From an uncultured Colwellia sp. (GTDB lineage Bacteria > Pseudomonadota > Gammaproteobacteria > Enterobacterales > Alteromonadaceae), in assembly GCA_913061475.1 (NCBI GenBank), contig CAJXUN010000028.1, positions 1 through 60,045 on the forward strand: 60,045 nt of DNA, written 5' to 3'. Below are positions 17,196-26,723 of the stretch, one piece after another. Under the pieces are notes generated by a model, which saw only the letters and a list, made by a program, of their open reading frames with translations, did no database searches and had not been told where the DNA came from. Position 1 is the first letter of the stretch. Each line of letters starts with the position of its first letter. The translations under genes were made by a program, and so were the position numbers.

Positions 17196-19103
17196 ATGTT
17201 AGAAAATATTCGAGAAAGCTCTCAAGGATTAACCGCTAAGATTATTCTTGGTTTTATTATTTTAACCTTCGCTGTTGCCGGCATTGGTAGTTATAGCAAT
17301 TCAGTTGATTCATCAGTCGCTGATGTCAATGGTGAAAAGATATCACAAGATGAGTTTAACAAAGCTTATCAAGCACAGCGTAATCGCATGGCGCAGCAGT
17401 TTGGTGATATGTTTGAGACATTATCAGCTGATCCTGGTTACATGAGTAATTTTCGCAATGGTGTGGTTGATAGTTTAATTAATCAAAAGCTTGTTGATCA
17501 AAACTCAGAAACACTGGCCATTCGTGTAGCGGATCAACGTATTAAAAGTACCATTCGTAATATGCCTGAATTTCAGGTGGATGGTGTATTTGATAACAAC
17601 CGTTATTTAGCGATGATCAATCAAGCTGGATTTTATCAATCATCGGATTTTCGTGATTACTTACGCACTGAAATGACGCGTCGTCAAATCACACAAGCCT
17701 TAGTTACCAGTGAATTTAGCTTACCTTATCAGGAAAGTATTTTTACCGCGTTACAAAATCAACAACGTGATATTCGCTTTGCGACCATTAATGCTGAGCA
17801 GTTTAAAGCCACGATTGAATTAACTGACGAAGAAGTTAATGACTACTATCTTGCTAATCAATCGCGTTTTGAAAATCAAGAGCAAGTAAAAGTTAACTAC
17901 ATTACGCTTGATGTTAGTGATATCGCAAAAACAATCGTGTTAACAGATGCGGATGTTGAAGCTTATTATCAAAACAACATTAATCAATATCGTGAGGAAG
18001 AACAACGCCGTGTTGCTCATATTCTAATCGAGGTAGGTGATGACGAAGCAGACGCTAAAGCACGTGCTGAAGCGTTATTGGTTAAAATCAATGCCGGTGA
18101 AGATTTCGCAACATTGGCGAAAGAAAATTCTGCAGATACTTTCAGTGGTGAAAATGGCGGAGATCTTGATTGGATTGATGCCGGTGTTATGGATCCAGCC
18201 TTCGATGAAGCTGCGTTTGCCTTAATAGATGTTGGCAGCGTTAGCGACGTGGTTAAAACTGAGTTTGGTTTTCATATTATTAAGCTGACTGATTACAAAG
18301 CTGAAAAAGTACAAAGCTTAGACGAAGTTCGTGAAGAACTAGTAGCTAAAGCTAAAAAAGAAAAAGCACAAGATAAATTTTTTGAACTGCAACAAGAGGT
18401 TGCTCGCTTAAGCTTTGAGTTTCCTGACAGTTTAGACGACGCAGCAAATGCCATTAACGCAACAGTAAAAACTTCTAACTGGTTAACTCGTGGTACGAAT
18501 GCTGCCCCATTTGATGTGAGCAATGTTGTTGAAACTGCTTTTTCTGATATTGTTGTCAGCGAACAATTAAACTCTGACATTGTGGTAGTAAGTGATAATT
18601 TAGCGATAGTTATGCGTTTAAATGAATACCAAGAAGCAAGTGTCAAAGCGCTTACTGAAGTTTCGGGGCAAATTAAAGCTATTTTAATAGCGCAAAAAGC
18701 TTCTGAAAAAGCACAAGCTGTTGCCGATGAATTGCTTGTTGCCTTTAAAGCGGGCACTGATATTACTGAGCAATTAACTAAAATTGGTGCGACGATGGAA
18801 GTAAAGTCATCAGTAACGCGCACGGGTAGCGGTTTAGACGCAAGTTTAGCACGTGAAGCCTTTAAGTTGGCTCGCCCTAGTGAAGGGGTGGTATCAGCAA
18901 CAACGGTTAATCTTAGTAACGGCAACCTAGCATTGCTTAAAGTACAGGCTGTTAAGGCTGGTGAAGCTAAAACATCGCCAAATTTACCAGAGCAATTAAC
19001 TCAGCAATTAGCACAAGCAGCTTATTTAAGTTATGTTGAATCACTAAAAGCGGGTGCAGATATCGTGCGCCGAGAAGTGGTAGCGCCAACGACGCAATAT
19101 TAA
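17196..19103 (+). CDS. ppiD: periplasmic folding chaperone / peptidyl-prolyl isomerase D
   Basis: An inner-membrane-anchored periplasmic chaperone associated with the Sec translocon and outer-membrane protein traffic. The 635-residue protein has one N-terminal membrane helix (about 15-35), a SurA_N-like chaperone domain (about 40-200) and a parvulin/rotamase domain (about 265-365; VAHILIEV, NGGDLDWIDAG, FGFHIIKL). A second degenerate C-terminal domain follows. Length is near E. coli PpiD (623). It has its usual place after hupB, but the ccm genes intervene here. Confidence 0.95.
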   Translation: MLENIRESSQGLTAKIILGFIILTFAVAGIGSYSNSVDSSVADVNGEKISQDEFNKAYQAQRNRMAQQFGDMFETLSADPGYMSNFRNGVVDSLINQKLVDQNSETLAIRVADQRIKSTIRNMPEFQVDGVFDNNRYLAMINQAGFYQSSDFRDYLRTEMTRRQITQALVTSEFSLPYQESIFTALQNQQRDIRFATINAEQFKATIELTDEEVNDYYLANQSRFENQEQVKVNYITLDVSDIAKTIVLTDADVEAYYQNNINQYREEEQRRVAHILIEVGDDEADAKARAEALLVKINAGEDFATLAKENSADTFSGENGGDLDWIDAGVMDPAFDEAAFALIDVGSVSDVVKTEFGFHIIKLTDYKAEKVQSLDEVREELVAKAKKEKAQDKFFELQQEVARLSFEFPDSLDDAANAINATVKTSNWLTRGTNAAPFDVSNVVETAFSDIVVSEQLNSDIVVVSDNLAIVMRLNEYQEASVKALTEVSGQIKAILIAQKASEKAQAVADELLVAFKAGTDITEQLTKIGATMEVKSSVTRTGSGLDASLAREAFKLARPSEGVVSATTVNLSNGNLALLKVQAVKAGEAKTSPNLPEQLTQQLAQAAYLSYVESLKAGADIVRREVVAPTTQY

Positions 19104-19120
19104 GTTATAAAGCGTATAAC

Positions 19121-19150
19121 AAAAACCAGCCAATAGGCTGGTTTTTGTTT
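19121..19150. terminator. bidirectional terminator between ppiD and sapF
   Basis: AAAAACCAGCC (19121-19131) and GGCTGGTTTTT (19136-19146) form a perfect 11-bp stem with loop AATA and poly-A/poly-T flanks, suited to convergent genes. The same stem core recurs at 56238. Confidence 0.88.
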
Positions 19151-19163
19151 ATAAAAGGTAAAA

Positions 19164-19949
19164 TTAGCGATGAAGCAGTTGAAAGTGCTGACTCATAATG
19201 AGTTTTTTTGTATATTTGTGTTGAGGCTTTTGCAAAATAGCACTGGTTTTGCCAAATTCTAATACTTTGCCTTTACAAAGCACCATCATATCGTCACTAA
19301 AGTGCCTGACAATGCCAAGGTTATGAGAAATCAATATAAATGCTAGACCCATCTGCTGTTGTAGGTCTAATAGCAGATTTATCATCTGAGAGCGTAAGGA
19401 TGGATCGAGTGATGCTAAGGCTTCATCAAGAATAATCACTTGTGGTTTTAATATGATTGCTCGCGCTAATGAAATACGCTGTTTTTGCCCACCAGAAAAC
19501 ATATGCGGATAAAAACTCATATGTTCAGCCAATAAGCCAACTTTTTGCAAAGTTTCCCTGATCAATTGATGACGTTCGGTCTCATCAAGGTCGGTATTAA
19601 GCCGAAGTGGTTCATCGAGTAATTGTTCAATAGTCAGACTGGGGTTGAGCGTCGTACCAGAGTCCTGAAAAATCATTCGGACATGCTGACAACGCTGCCT
19701 AAAATTTCCAGGTGCTAATGTTTGACCATTCAAACGAATATGACCGGTTGTCGGTAATTCAGCGCCAACCAATAACTTGGCTAAAGTTGATTTACCTGAG
19801 CCAGTTTCGCCAACAATTGCCAAGGTTTTATGCGCCATAATATCAAAAGATAATGGCTCTAATGCGGCAACACACTTGCGGTTAAACCAATAATTTTTGT
19901 CTTTATAGTTTTTGCTGAGATTAATAACTTGTAATAATACTTCGCTCAC
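19164..19949 (-). CDS. sapF: Sap-type peptide/polyamine ABC transporter ATP-binding protein SapF
   Basis: One of two cytoplasmic ATPases of the Sap importer-like complex (in E. coli SapBCDF has been linked to putrescine export, in Salmonella to antimicrobial peptide resistance). The 261-residue protein has Walker A GETGSGKST, an intact signature MFSGGQKQRISLARA and Walker B QVIILDEAL. The start is GTG at 19949, overlapping the sapD stop by 4 bp (GTGA). It is the last gene of sapABCDF. Confidence 0.93.
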   Translation of the reverse strand: MSEVLLQVINLSKNYKDKNYWFNRKCVAALEPLSFDIMAHKTLAIVGETGSGKSTLAKLLVGAELPTTGHIRLNGQTLAPGNFRQRCQHVRMIFQDSGTTLNPSLTIEQLLDEPLRLNTDLDETERHQLIRETLQKVGLLAEHMSFYPHMFSGGQKQRISLARAIILKPQVIILDEALASLDPSLRSQMINLLLDLQQQMGLAFILISHNLGIVRHFSDDMMVLCKGKVLEFGKTSAILQKPQHKYTKKLIMSQHFQLLHR

Positions 19950-20938
19950 GAGTAACTATCCTTTAACGGAAAATGGCAACTCACTTGATGACCATGAAAG
20001 TTTTTTATTTTTGGTGCGTGGACGCATTTTTGCTGTGCGCGAGGGCACCTAGGTCCTAAGCGACAGCCAATAGGTAAATGTTGCAAAATAGGAATACTAC
20101 CGGGTAAGGTCATTAGTCGAGACTTGTTAGGGATCATTCTATTGGCTTTTGGACTACTATCAACCAGTGCCCGTGTATAAGGGTGATAAGGTTGGTTAAA
20201 TATTTGTTCCGTGGTACCGGCCTCAACAAATTGGCCACTGTACATAACGGTAATGGTATTGGTCCAATGAGTAACGTTTTCTAAATCATGGCTGATTAAT
20301 AGTATTGACATATTCTTCAGCTGATTTAGGCTAGCCAATAAGCGGAAGATTTGTCCTTGATTAGTACTTTCCATAGCTGCTGTTGGTTCGTCTGCAATGA
20401 GCAGCATGGGGCGCCGTGCTAGAGCCATAGCTATCATGACACGCTGACATAAGGCATCAGTTAATTGATGAGGAAAGCTTTTGACACAAACTTCGTGCTG
20501 TTTAATACCCACTTTATGCAATAAATTAATCGCAGCAAGTTTACGTTGTTGTCGTCTTTGCCAAAAAAAACCGCTTAACTGTTCAACATCTACGGCTTCT
20601 TCTAATTGTTCTCCGATAGTGGTTGTTGGATCTAAACATGCCATAGGCTCTTGAAAAATCATCGCAACATCTTTGGATATAATCGCTTTTCTTTCTTCAG
20701 CAGAGAGGCGCATAAGATCATTGCCGCGCCAATGAAAACGGTCAGCATCTACTTTCCATTTTTCATCAAGTACACCGACGATTGCTTGCGCTAATAGAGA
20801 CTTTCCAGAGCCAGACTCGCCAACTAAGCCACGTACTTCACCTTCTTTCATCGTTAGGTTAACCCGGTCGACGGCGAGTATTGGCTTTGTTGTGGTCTGT
20901 AGCTCAATAGAGAGGTTTCGGATATCAATTAAATTCAT
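19946..20938 (-). CDS. sapD: Sap-type ABC transporter ATP-binding protein SapD
   Basis: The second ATPase of the Sap complex. I place the start at ATG 20938, which overlaps the sapC stop as TAATG, giving 330 residues. The same frame is open further upstream inside sapC, but that region reads as shadow sequence. It has Walker A GESGSGKS and Walker B LLIADEPTA. The ABC signature is degenerate (HQLTDALCQRV instead of LSGGQ), as in E. coli SapD (ELTEGECQKV), so one of the two ATP sites of the SapD/SapF pair is probably weak. The C-terminus carries the oligopeptide-transporter segment IGCRLGPRCPRAQQKC. Confidence 0.93.
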   Translation of the reverse strand: MNLIDIRNLSIELQTTTKPILAVDRVNLTMKEGEVRGLVGESGSGKSLLAQAIVGVLDEKWKVDADRFHWRGNDLMRLSAEERKAIISKDVAMIFQEPMACLDPTTTIGEQLEEAVDVEQLSGFFWQRRQQRKLAAINLLHKVGIKQHEVCVKSFPHQLTDALCQRVMIAMALARRPMLLIADEPTAAMESTNQGQIFRLLASLNQLKNMSILLISHDLENVTHWTNTITVMYSGQFVEAGTTEQIFNQPYHPYTRALVDSSPKANRMIPNKSRLMTLPGSIPILQHLPIGCRLGPRCPRAQQKCVHAPKIKNFHGHQVSCHFPLKDSYS

Positions 20939-21831
20939 TAGTGTTCCTTGCGCACTTTGAGCGCATGGCGCATGCCTTCGCCGACGAGGTTTGTCGCGAT
21001 AACTGAAAATAAAATCGCTAAACCCGGTAGGTAAACGGTCCAAGGAGCAATATAGAATAAATCTATACCATTGGCTAACATCGCCCCCCATTCAGGCATC
21101 GGAATCGGGGCGCCTAAACCCAAAAATCCGAGTGCCGCAATTTCGAGAATAGCCGCTGATTGGGCAAGTGTTGCTTGGCTAATCAATTTTTCAATAATAT
21201 TAGGAAAAATAGAATAACGTAATATTCTTATCGAGCTAGCCCCGTCGAGACGTGATGCCAGTACGTAATCTTTCGCAAACTCTTCTGTTACGGCATTACG
21301 GGTAATATGAACAAATTGTGGGATCAGCACCATAATAATCGCCCATAGCGTATTCTCGAGTCCAGGCCCTAGTATGGCGACAATAATAATGGCTAGTAGC
21401 AGCGATGGTATGGATAAAATAACATCGAGAAAGTGATTCAAAACGCTTGATTTAATGCCACTTGTTAAGGCTGATAGTGAGCCGATAATCACGCCAATAA
21501 CTAACGAAACCATAACGACAATAATGCTTAAGCCAAAGGTTAATGAGGTACCGTGCATTAAGCGCGATAACATATCTCTACCTAAGTTGTCTGTTCCGAG
21601 TAAAAAGCTAACATTACCTTCATCACTCCAGGCGGGCGGCAGTAATAAGTGATCTAGGTGGTTTTCTACCGAAGAGTAGGGGGTGATGACGCTAGCTAAT
21701 ACCGCTAAGGCAATTAAAAATAAGAAACAGCCAAAACCAATTAATACCACTGGCGGTTCTTTGAAGTTATGCCACAACTGCATTAATGGTGTTGGAAACT
21801 CTTCTTCTAGATAAATCTTATCACGTGCCAT
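20938..21831 (-). CDS. sapC: Sap-type ABC transporter permease SapC
   Basis: An inner-membrane permease of the DppC/OppC type. The 297 residues contain a cytoplasmic N-terminus, about six membrane helices and the conserved DxLGRDMLSR segment near residue 80. The EAA-like loop with GASSIRILRYSIFPNI is near 195-215. It overlaps sapB by 11 bp and sapD by 1 bp, indicating tight translational coupling. Confidence 0.93.
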   Translation of the reverse strand: MARDKIYLEEEFPTPLMQLWHNFKEPPVVLIGFGCFLFLIALAVLASVITPYSSVENHLDHLLLPPAWSDEGNVSFLLGTDNLGRDMLSRLMHGTSLTFGLSIIVVMVSLVIGVIIGSLSALTSGIKSSVLNHFLDVILSIPSLLLAIIIVAILGPGLENTLWAIIMVLIPQFVHITRNAVTEEFAKDYVLASRLDGASSIRILRYSIFPNIIEKLISQATLAQSAAILEIAALGFLGLGAPIPMPEWGAMLANGIDLFYIAPWTVYLPGLAILFSVIATNLVGEGMRHALKVRKEH

Positions 21832-22849
21832 TATTAGGCTCCCGAGCTAAGGGGTTAAGCGCTGCATAAACAAAATCAATAATAATATGAACAATGAATA
21901 TAAAGGTTGATAGCACAATAAGTCCGCCTTGAATGGCCGTATAATCACGTTGGTAAATACTTTCGATTAACCAACGTCCAATGCCAGGCCAACTAAAAAT
22001 TACTTCGGTAACCATGGCAATGGTTATCAGGTGGGCAAACTGTAAACCTACGTCTCGAATAACTTTAATGACGGCATTGCGCATCGCATGGCGATAGATA
22101 ATTTGGCTAAATGTTAATCCCTTAGCCTTTGCTGCTTTGATGTAATGCGTATCTAAAACCTCTAACATTGCCGAGCGGGCCAAACGCATAAAAATAGTCG
22201 CTGGTGCTAAGGCTACAACGATAACCGGTAGTATAAGGTGTCGCGTAGCGTCTTGAAAAGCTTGCCACTTATATTCACTGTCACTTAGTAGGATATCAAT
22301 TAATTGTAAGCCAGTAATATGTGGGATCTCAAATAGCAAACTGATTTGTCCTGCAGATGGCAGCCAGCCTAATTGGATAGAAAATACCAAAATAACTAAA
22401 ATCCCTAGCCAGAAAACAGGAATTGAATAGCCAATCATGGCTATCGCTAATATGATGTTATCTGCAGCTTTTCGATGGTAAATTGCGGCGCAAAAGCCGA
22501 CAGGGATACCAACGAACATCGCGAGAAGTAGTGCAACGCAGGTTAATTCCACGGTCGCAGGTAAACGGTTGAGTATTTCGGTCATTATTGGCAGGTGACT
22601 GGTCATTGAATAACCCATGTCGCCGTGAAAAAGGTGATTTATATAGCTAAAGTACTGTGTCAACAAACTTGCTTGCTGTTGATACTCATAGGCCAGAGCA
22701 GCTAATTGTTCTGGTGAAGCATTTATTTGCCCTGTTAGGTTAACTAACTGTTCTCCTGGAAATAAAAAGCTCAAACTAAATGATAATATTGTTAATAACA
22801 ACATCGTAAAAAAGAATAAACTAAATCGGCGTAGGGTAAAAATCAGCAT
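21821..22849 (-). CDS. sapB: Sap-type ABC transporter permease SapB
   Basis: An inner-membrane permease of the DppB/OppB type, the partner of SapC. The 342-residue protein starts with the family-typical MLIFTLRRFSLFF helix. It has about six membrane segments and the EAA loop with AKAKGLTFSQIIYRHAMRNAV near residue 240-260. One base separates it from sapA. Confidence 0.93.
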   Translation of the reverse strand: MLIFTLRRFSLFFFTMLLLTILSFSLSFLFPGEQLVNLTGQINASPEQLAALAYEYQQQASLLTQYFSYINHLFHGDMGYSMTSHLPIMTEILNRLPATVELTCVALLLAMFVGIPVGFCAAIYHRKAADNIILAIAMIGYSIPVFWLGILVILVFSIQLGWLPSAGQISLLFEIPHITGLQLIDILLSDSEYKWQAFQDATRHLILPVIVVALAPATIFMRLARSAMLEVLDTHYIKAAKAKGLTFSQIIYRHAMRNAVIKVIRDVGLQFAHLITIAMVTEVIFSWPGIGRWLIESIYQRDYTAIQGGLIVLSTFIFIVHIIIDFVYAALNPLAREPNNGT

Positions 22850-22850
22850 A

Positions 22851-24476
22851 TTAGTTTTTAGTAACCCCGTTAAAATCGATACCGCCTATTGAGCGCAATA
22901 CCGTACCGTTTATGTTATTAGCTCTGGCTTGATATCTTTTAGAGTGAGCAATAGGAATTAAAGGGACCTCTTGATTAATCAATTTTAATGCCTTTGAGTA
23001 GTATGCTTTTCTACGGTTAATATTATTGGTTTGTAATGCATCTTGGATAAGTTGGTCGAACTCATCATTACACCAAAAGGTTCTATTGCTGCCAGTAATA
23101 GCAGATGCACAACTGAGTAATGTTGAAAAGAAATTGTCTGGATCTGGGTGATCGGCAGACCAACCCAATAGAACGCTTTGATGTTCGCCGTCAGCGATTT
23201 TTCGTAAAAAAGTAGACCATTCATAATCAGAAACAATATCCACTTCTATACCTATTTTTTGTAAATCTGCCTGAATAAGCTTAGCCATGGTGACTGCGTC
23301 AGGGTTGTAAGCTCGCTGCACAGGCATCGCCCATAAGTCCATGGCAAAACCATCACCGTAGCCAGCCTCAGCTAATAGTGCTCGAGCTTTAGCGATTGAA
23401 TATTCTTGGCTTGTGATTGAAGAATCGTAGGCCCAAGAAGAATTTGGAATCAAGCCATCGGCAATTTCTGCTTGACCAGTATAAACCGTTTCCAGAATTG
23501 CCTGCTTATTTATCGCATAAGATAAGGCTTTGCGTACCAGAGGATCGTTAAATGGCGGTTTACTGGTATTGAAGCCAAAATAGCCAACATTAAAAGAGGT
23601 CACGGATTCTAAAATGAGATTAGGATGCTGTTTAATTTTTTCATGGGCAATTGGGTAGGCAATAATATCGCATTCGCCCGCCAATAATTTCGTTAAACGC
23701 CCGGTATCGCGAGGAGTGATATCAAATAGTAATTGTTTAAGTTCAGACTTACCACGCCAATAACCTGAATGGGGCTCATAGCGAATAAATGCACCAGAGC
23801 TATATTGCTTAAATTTAAATGGCCCAGTACCTATAGGAAGCGTATCGACTTCTTGTTTTGTATCTAGCTTAGTTAATTGGTCAGCATATTCTCTGGATAA
23901 GATAACCGCGGAATTACCACCAATGTTGGCAAGAAACGAGCTATCAGAATGTGATAGTCGAAAACGCACCGTGTGGTCATTTATTTTTTCTATACTGTCA
24001 ATTAAATCAACTAACTGAGCATTCTGAAAAAAAGGATATCTACCGCCAGACACTGAGTGATATTCGTGCGTTACATCTGACATGCGATTGAAGCTAAAAA
24101 GCACATCATCGGCGTTGAGGTCACGTGTTGGGGTAAAATAAGCGGTTTGATGAAACTTAATGTCTTTACGAAGGTAAAAGGTCACCATTTTACCATCGCG
24201 TGTGACATGCCATGATTTAGCGATGGCTGGGATAATCGAGTTATCTGTTGGGTTAAATTCTATTAAACGATTATATAACTGATTTGCTGTCGCATCTATG
24301 GTGGTTCCTGAGGTGACGGTTTGAGGATTAAAACTCTCGGGTGCACCTTCACTACAATAAATGATGCTTTTTTTGCTTAAGGACAGTGCTTCGTTAGTAT
24401 CACAGCCTGATAGCAGAAAAACAAAAAGCGCAAGGCAGTTATAGTAGGTAAATTTCCAGTAAGTCATAGCGAACAC
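22851..24476 (-). CDS. sapA: Sap-type extracytoplasmic solute-binding protein SapA (predicted lipoprotein)
   Basis: A periplasmic binding protein of the SBP_bac_5 (Dpp/Opp/Sap) family, captured substrate being passed to SapBC. The 541-residue frame opens with GTG 24476, directly abutting the pspF stop. An ATG at 24467 gives a 538-residue form, and neither start has a clear RBS. The signal sequence ends in a lipobox LLSGC (Cys at residue 25 from GTG), so the protein should be lipid-anchored. E. coli SapA has an ordinary cleaved signal instead. Family landmarks include FNPQTVTSGTTID near the N-terminus and the C-terminal GWSADHPDPDNFF. Confidence 0.9.
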   Translation of the reverse strand: MFAMTYWKFTYYNCLALFVFLLSGCDTNEALSLSKKSIIYCSEGAPESFNPQTVTSGTTIDATANQLYNRLIEFNPTDNSIIPAIAKSWHVTRDGKMVTFYLRKDIKFHQTAYFTPTRDLNADDVLFSFNRMSDVTHEYHSVSGGRYPFFQNAQLVDLIDSIEKINDHTVRFRLSHSDSSFLANIGGNSAVILSREYADQLTKLDTKQEVDTLPIGTGPFKFKQYSSGAFIRYEPHSGYWRGKSELKQLLFDITPRDTGRLTKLLAGECDIIAYPIAHEKIKQHPNLILESVTSFNVGYFGFNTSKPPFNDPLVRKALSYAINKQAILETVYTGQAEIADGLIPNSSWAYDSSITSQEYSIAKARALLAEAGYGDGFAMDLWAMPVQRAYNPDAVTMAKLIQADLQKIGIEVDIVSDYEWSTFLRKIADGEHQSVLLGWSADHPDPDNFFSTLLSCASAITGSNRTFWCNDEFDQLIQDALQTNNINRRKAYYSKALKLINQEVPLIPIAHSKRYQARANNINGTVLRSIGGIDFNGVTKN

Positions 24477-25574
24477 TTATTCTTCATCTGCACTACTTGA
24501 ATCAAGTAAATTATATTTTTTTAAGTAGCCTCTTAACTGATGATAGGTTAATTCTAAGGCTTCAGCAGTTTTCTTTTGATTATATTGACAATTGGCCAAT
24601 GCTGACTTGATCAAATCGACTTCGTAGTCTTGTGACATGTTTTTTAATGACAAGGGAAACTGTAGCGCTTTTGTCATCGGTTGAATTTTTTGCGTTAAGT
24701 TCTGCGCGGACTCAACATTACTATCGACTGTTTCTGCTATCGGCGCGCTGGCAACAATACGATCTTGAGTTTTTATCCGTTTAGATGGTCGATAAGGTGA
24801 CTCGAATGGGTCAATAACCAATTCATGCACCGGTAAATGCGGGTTGTTACAGCGGTAAACGCTGCGTTCAACAACATTTTTTAATTCACGAATATTACCA
24901 GGCCATTGATGTTCAAGCAGGCCGCGTTTGGCTTTTTCAGTAAAACCGCTAAACAGTTCAAATTCAAGCTCGCGGGCCATATTAATGGCAAAATGTTCGG
25001 CTAATACCAATATGTCATCTAAGCGCTCGCGCAGTGGTGGCAAGGTAATTACGTCAAACGCTAATCTATCTAACAAATCCGCTCGGAATTCACCGGCAGC
25101 TGCCATTGATGGTAAGTCTTCATTAGTTGCCGCGACAAGACGAGCATTAGTTTTGATCGTTCTTGATCCACCAACACGTTCAAATTCACCGTATTCAACA
25201 ACACGTAATAGCTTTTCTTGAATTAAGCCCGAGGTATTGGCAATTTCATCTAAAAACAAGGTGCCGTTATCTGCTCGCTCGAAACGGCCTTCATGGCGTT
25301 TACTTGCACCGGTAAAGGCGCCGCTGTCATAGCCAAACAGTTCGCTTTCTAATAAGTTTTCATTTAATGCGGCGCAATTGAGTTTAAGATAATTTTGATC
25401 CCAACGCTTTGACAAATAATGTAGTCGTGCAGCTACCAGCTCTTTGCCGGTACCACGCTCACCAATAATAAGTACCGGCTTGCTTAAAGGAGCGATTTGC
25501 GATATTTGCTCTAAAACTTCCAAAAAGTTATTAGATTGACCAATGAGATTATCTTGTTGTTTAAAGCGCGTCAT
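24477..25574 (-). CDS. pspF: sigma-54-dependent psp operon activator PspF
   Basis: An enhancer-binding AAA+ activator of the phage-shock genes, held inactive by PspA. The 365-residue protein lacks a receiver domain, as PspF does. It starts straight into the AAA+ module with Walker A GERGTGKE, the sigma-54 contact loop GAFTGA, Walker B GTLFLDEI and the R-finger region, and ends in a Fis-type helix-turn-helix (NQKKTAEALELTYHQLRGYL). It is divergent from pspA (191 bp between starts) and immediately upstream of sapA, the same layout as in E. coli. Confidence 0.95.
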   Translation of the reverse strand: MTRFKQQDNLIGQSNNFLEVLEQISQIAPLSKPVLIIGERGTGKELVAARLHYLSKRWDQNYLKLNCAALNENLLESELFGYDSGAFTGASKRHEGRFERADNGTLFLDEIANTSGLIQEKLLRVVEYGEFERVGGSRTIKTNARLVAATNEDLPSMAAAGEFRADLLDRLAFDVITLPPLRERLDDILVLAEHFAINMARELEFELFSGFTEKAKRGLLEHQWPGNIRELKNVVERSVYRCNNPHLPVHELVIDPFESPYRPSKRIKTQDRIVASAPIAETVDSNVESAQNLTQKIQPMTKALQFPLSLKNMSQDYEVDLIKSALANCQYNQKKTAEALELTYHQLRGYLKKYNLLDSSSADEE

Positions 25575-25699
25575 TTACTGACCTAATAATTGGTTTTTTT
25601 CACTAACAAATAGTGTATTTTATTAATAGCTAAGAGAGAAGCCTTTTTTTAAATAATAATAAAGTGCTATTATTCATGGTGTTATTGTATTTTTAAAAC

Positions 25700-25716
25700 T
25701 TGGCGTAAAACATGAA
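25700..25716 (+). promoter_or_regulatory. candidate sigma-54 promoter of pspA
   Basis: TTGGC at 25700-25704 and TGA at 25713-25715 reproduce the -24 GG and -12 G spacing of sigma-54 promoters. However, the -12 element reads GA rather than GC. It is placed about 50 bp before pspA and next to pspF, which makes it likely despite the imperfect -12. Confidence 0.5.
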
Positions 25717-25765
25717 TAGTAAAACCCAAGACAATTAAAGTCATTTTTTGAACGAGGAAGTAATT

Positions 25766-26443
25766 ATGGGTGTTTTTTCAAGGTTCACAGATATCATTAA
25801 TTCTAATATTAATAACTTATTAGACAAAGCAGAAGACCCTGCAAAAATGGTGCGCTTGATCATACAAGAAATGGAAGACACGTTAGTTGAAGTGCGTTCT
25901 TCATCAGCAAAAACATTGGCAGATAAAAAAGAATTAGCGCGGCAAGCCAATCGCTTTGAGTCAGATGCATCGCAGTGGCAAGACAAAGCAGAATTAGCGT
26001 TAAGTAAAGGCCGTGAAGACTTAGCGCGTGCCGCATTGATGGAAAAGAAAAAATGTCTTGAAAGTGCTGGCGCTTTGCGTGACGAACTAGAGCATGTTGA
26101 TGGCCATATTGCCAAGCTTCAAGACGAGATTTCGCAGTTACAAGACAAGTTAGCTGATGCGAAATCACGTCAAAAAGCGATTATCATGCGTGAGAAAACT
26201 GCGAACTCTCGATTGAAAGTGAAAAAGAATATCGACAGTGATCGTGTTAACGATGCCTTAAGCCGCTTCGATCGTTACGAACGCAAAATTGACGATATTG
26301 AAGCACAAGTTGAATCTTATGACATGGGCAGTAAATCATTAGCCGATGAAATTGCAGATTTAGCTTCTGATGAGAAAGTTGATGATGAATTAGCGCAATT
26401 AAAAGCTAAAATGAAATCAGAGACTAAAACTAAAAGTAAATAG
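25766..26443 (+). CDS. pspA: phage shock protein A
   Basis: A coiled-coil peripheral membrane protein (PspA/IM30, ESCRT-III relative) that stabilises stressed inner membrane and restrains PspF. I start at ATG 25766 after GAGGA (25754-25758), giving 225 residues beginning MGVFSRFTDIINSNINNLLD, the family amphipathic N-terminal helix. An in-frame TTG at 25748 lies upstream but has no RBS. The rest is almost entirely helical coiled coil, with EDPAKMVRLIIQEMEDTLVE typical of PspA. First gene of pspABC. Confidence 0.96.
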   Translation: MGVFSRFTDIINSNINNLLDKAEDPAKMVRLIIQEMEDTLVEVRSSSAKTLADKKELARQANRFESDASQWQDKAELALSKGREDLARAALMEKKKCLESAGALRDELEHVDGHIAKLQDEISQLQDKLADAKSRQKAIIMREKTANSRLKVKKNIDSDRVNDALSRFDRYERKIDDIEAQVESYDMGSKSLADEIADLASDEKVDDELAQLKAKMKSETKTKSK

Positions 26444-26495
26444 TCAGACGTTAACAACGCATACCTTGAATTAGGTGCAAGTAAGGAGAAGTATT

Positions 26496-26723
26496 GTGGA
26501 AGAGATTATTGTCGCTCCAGTTATTATATTCATGATAGTAGTAGCACCTATTTGGTTGATTTTACACTATCGCAGTAAACGACAAATTAGTCAGGGGTTT
26601 AGCGAAGAAGAGTATGTTCAATTGTCTGAACTGTCTCAACTAGCGGATAAAATGGCGGATAGAATTAAAACCTTAGAAGCGATTTTAGATGCTGAAACGC
26701 CGGAGTGGAGAAATAAATTATGA
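26496..26723 (+). CDS. pspB: phage shock protein B
   Basis: A small inner-membrane regulator that, with PspC, senses envelope stress and relieves PspA inhibition of PspF. The GTG at 26496 lies 7 nt after AAGGAG (26483-26488), so I prefer it to an upstream in-frame GTG at 26475; this gives 75 residues. One membrane helix (about 5-24, ending PIWLILHY) precedes a soluble leucine-rich helix with ADRIKTLEAILD. It overlaps pspC by 4 bp (ATGA). Confidence 0.9.
   Translation: MEEIIVAPVIIFMIVVAPIWLILHYRSKRQISQGFSEEEYVQLSELSQLADKMADRIKTLEAILDAETPEWRNKL

Noticed and set aside
18293-18925. A 210-codon minus-strand frame inside ppiD
   Set aside because: It is a composition-driven shadow of the ppiD coding frame, rich in Ser/Ala/Leu with no domain. 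ppiD itself is clear.
20939-21091. A 51-residue N-terminal extension of SapD
   Set aside because: It reads antisense-like shadow sequence of sapC. The ATG at 20938 forms the typical TAATG overlap and begins the ABC domain correctly.
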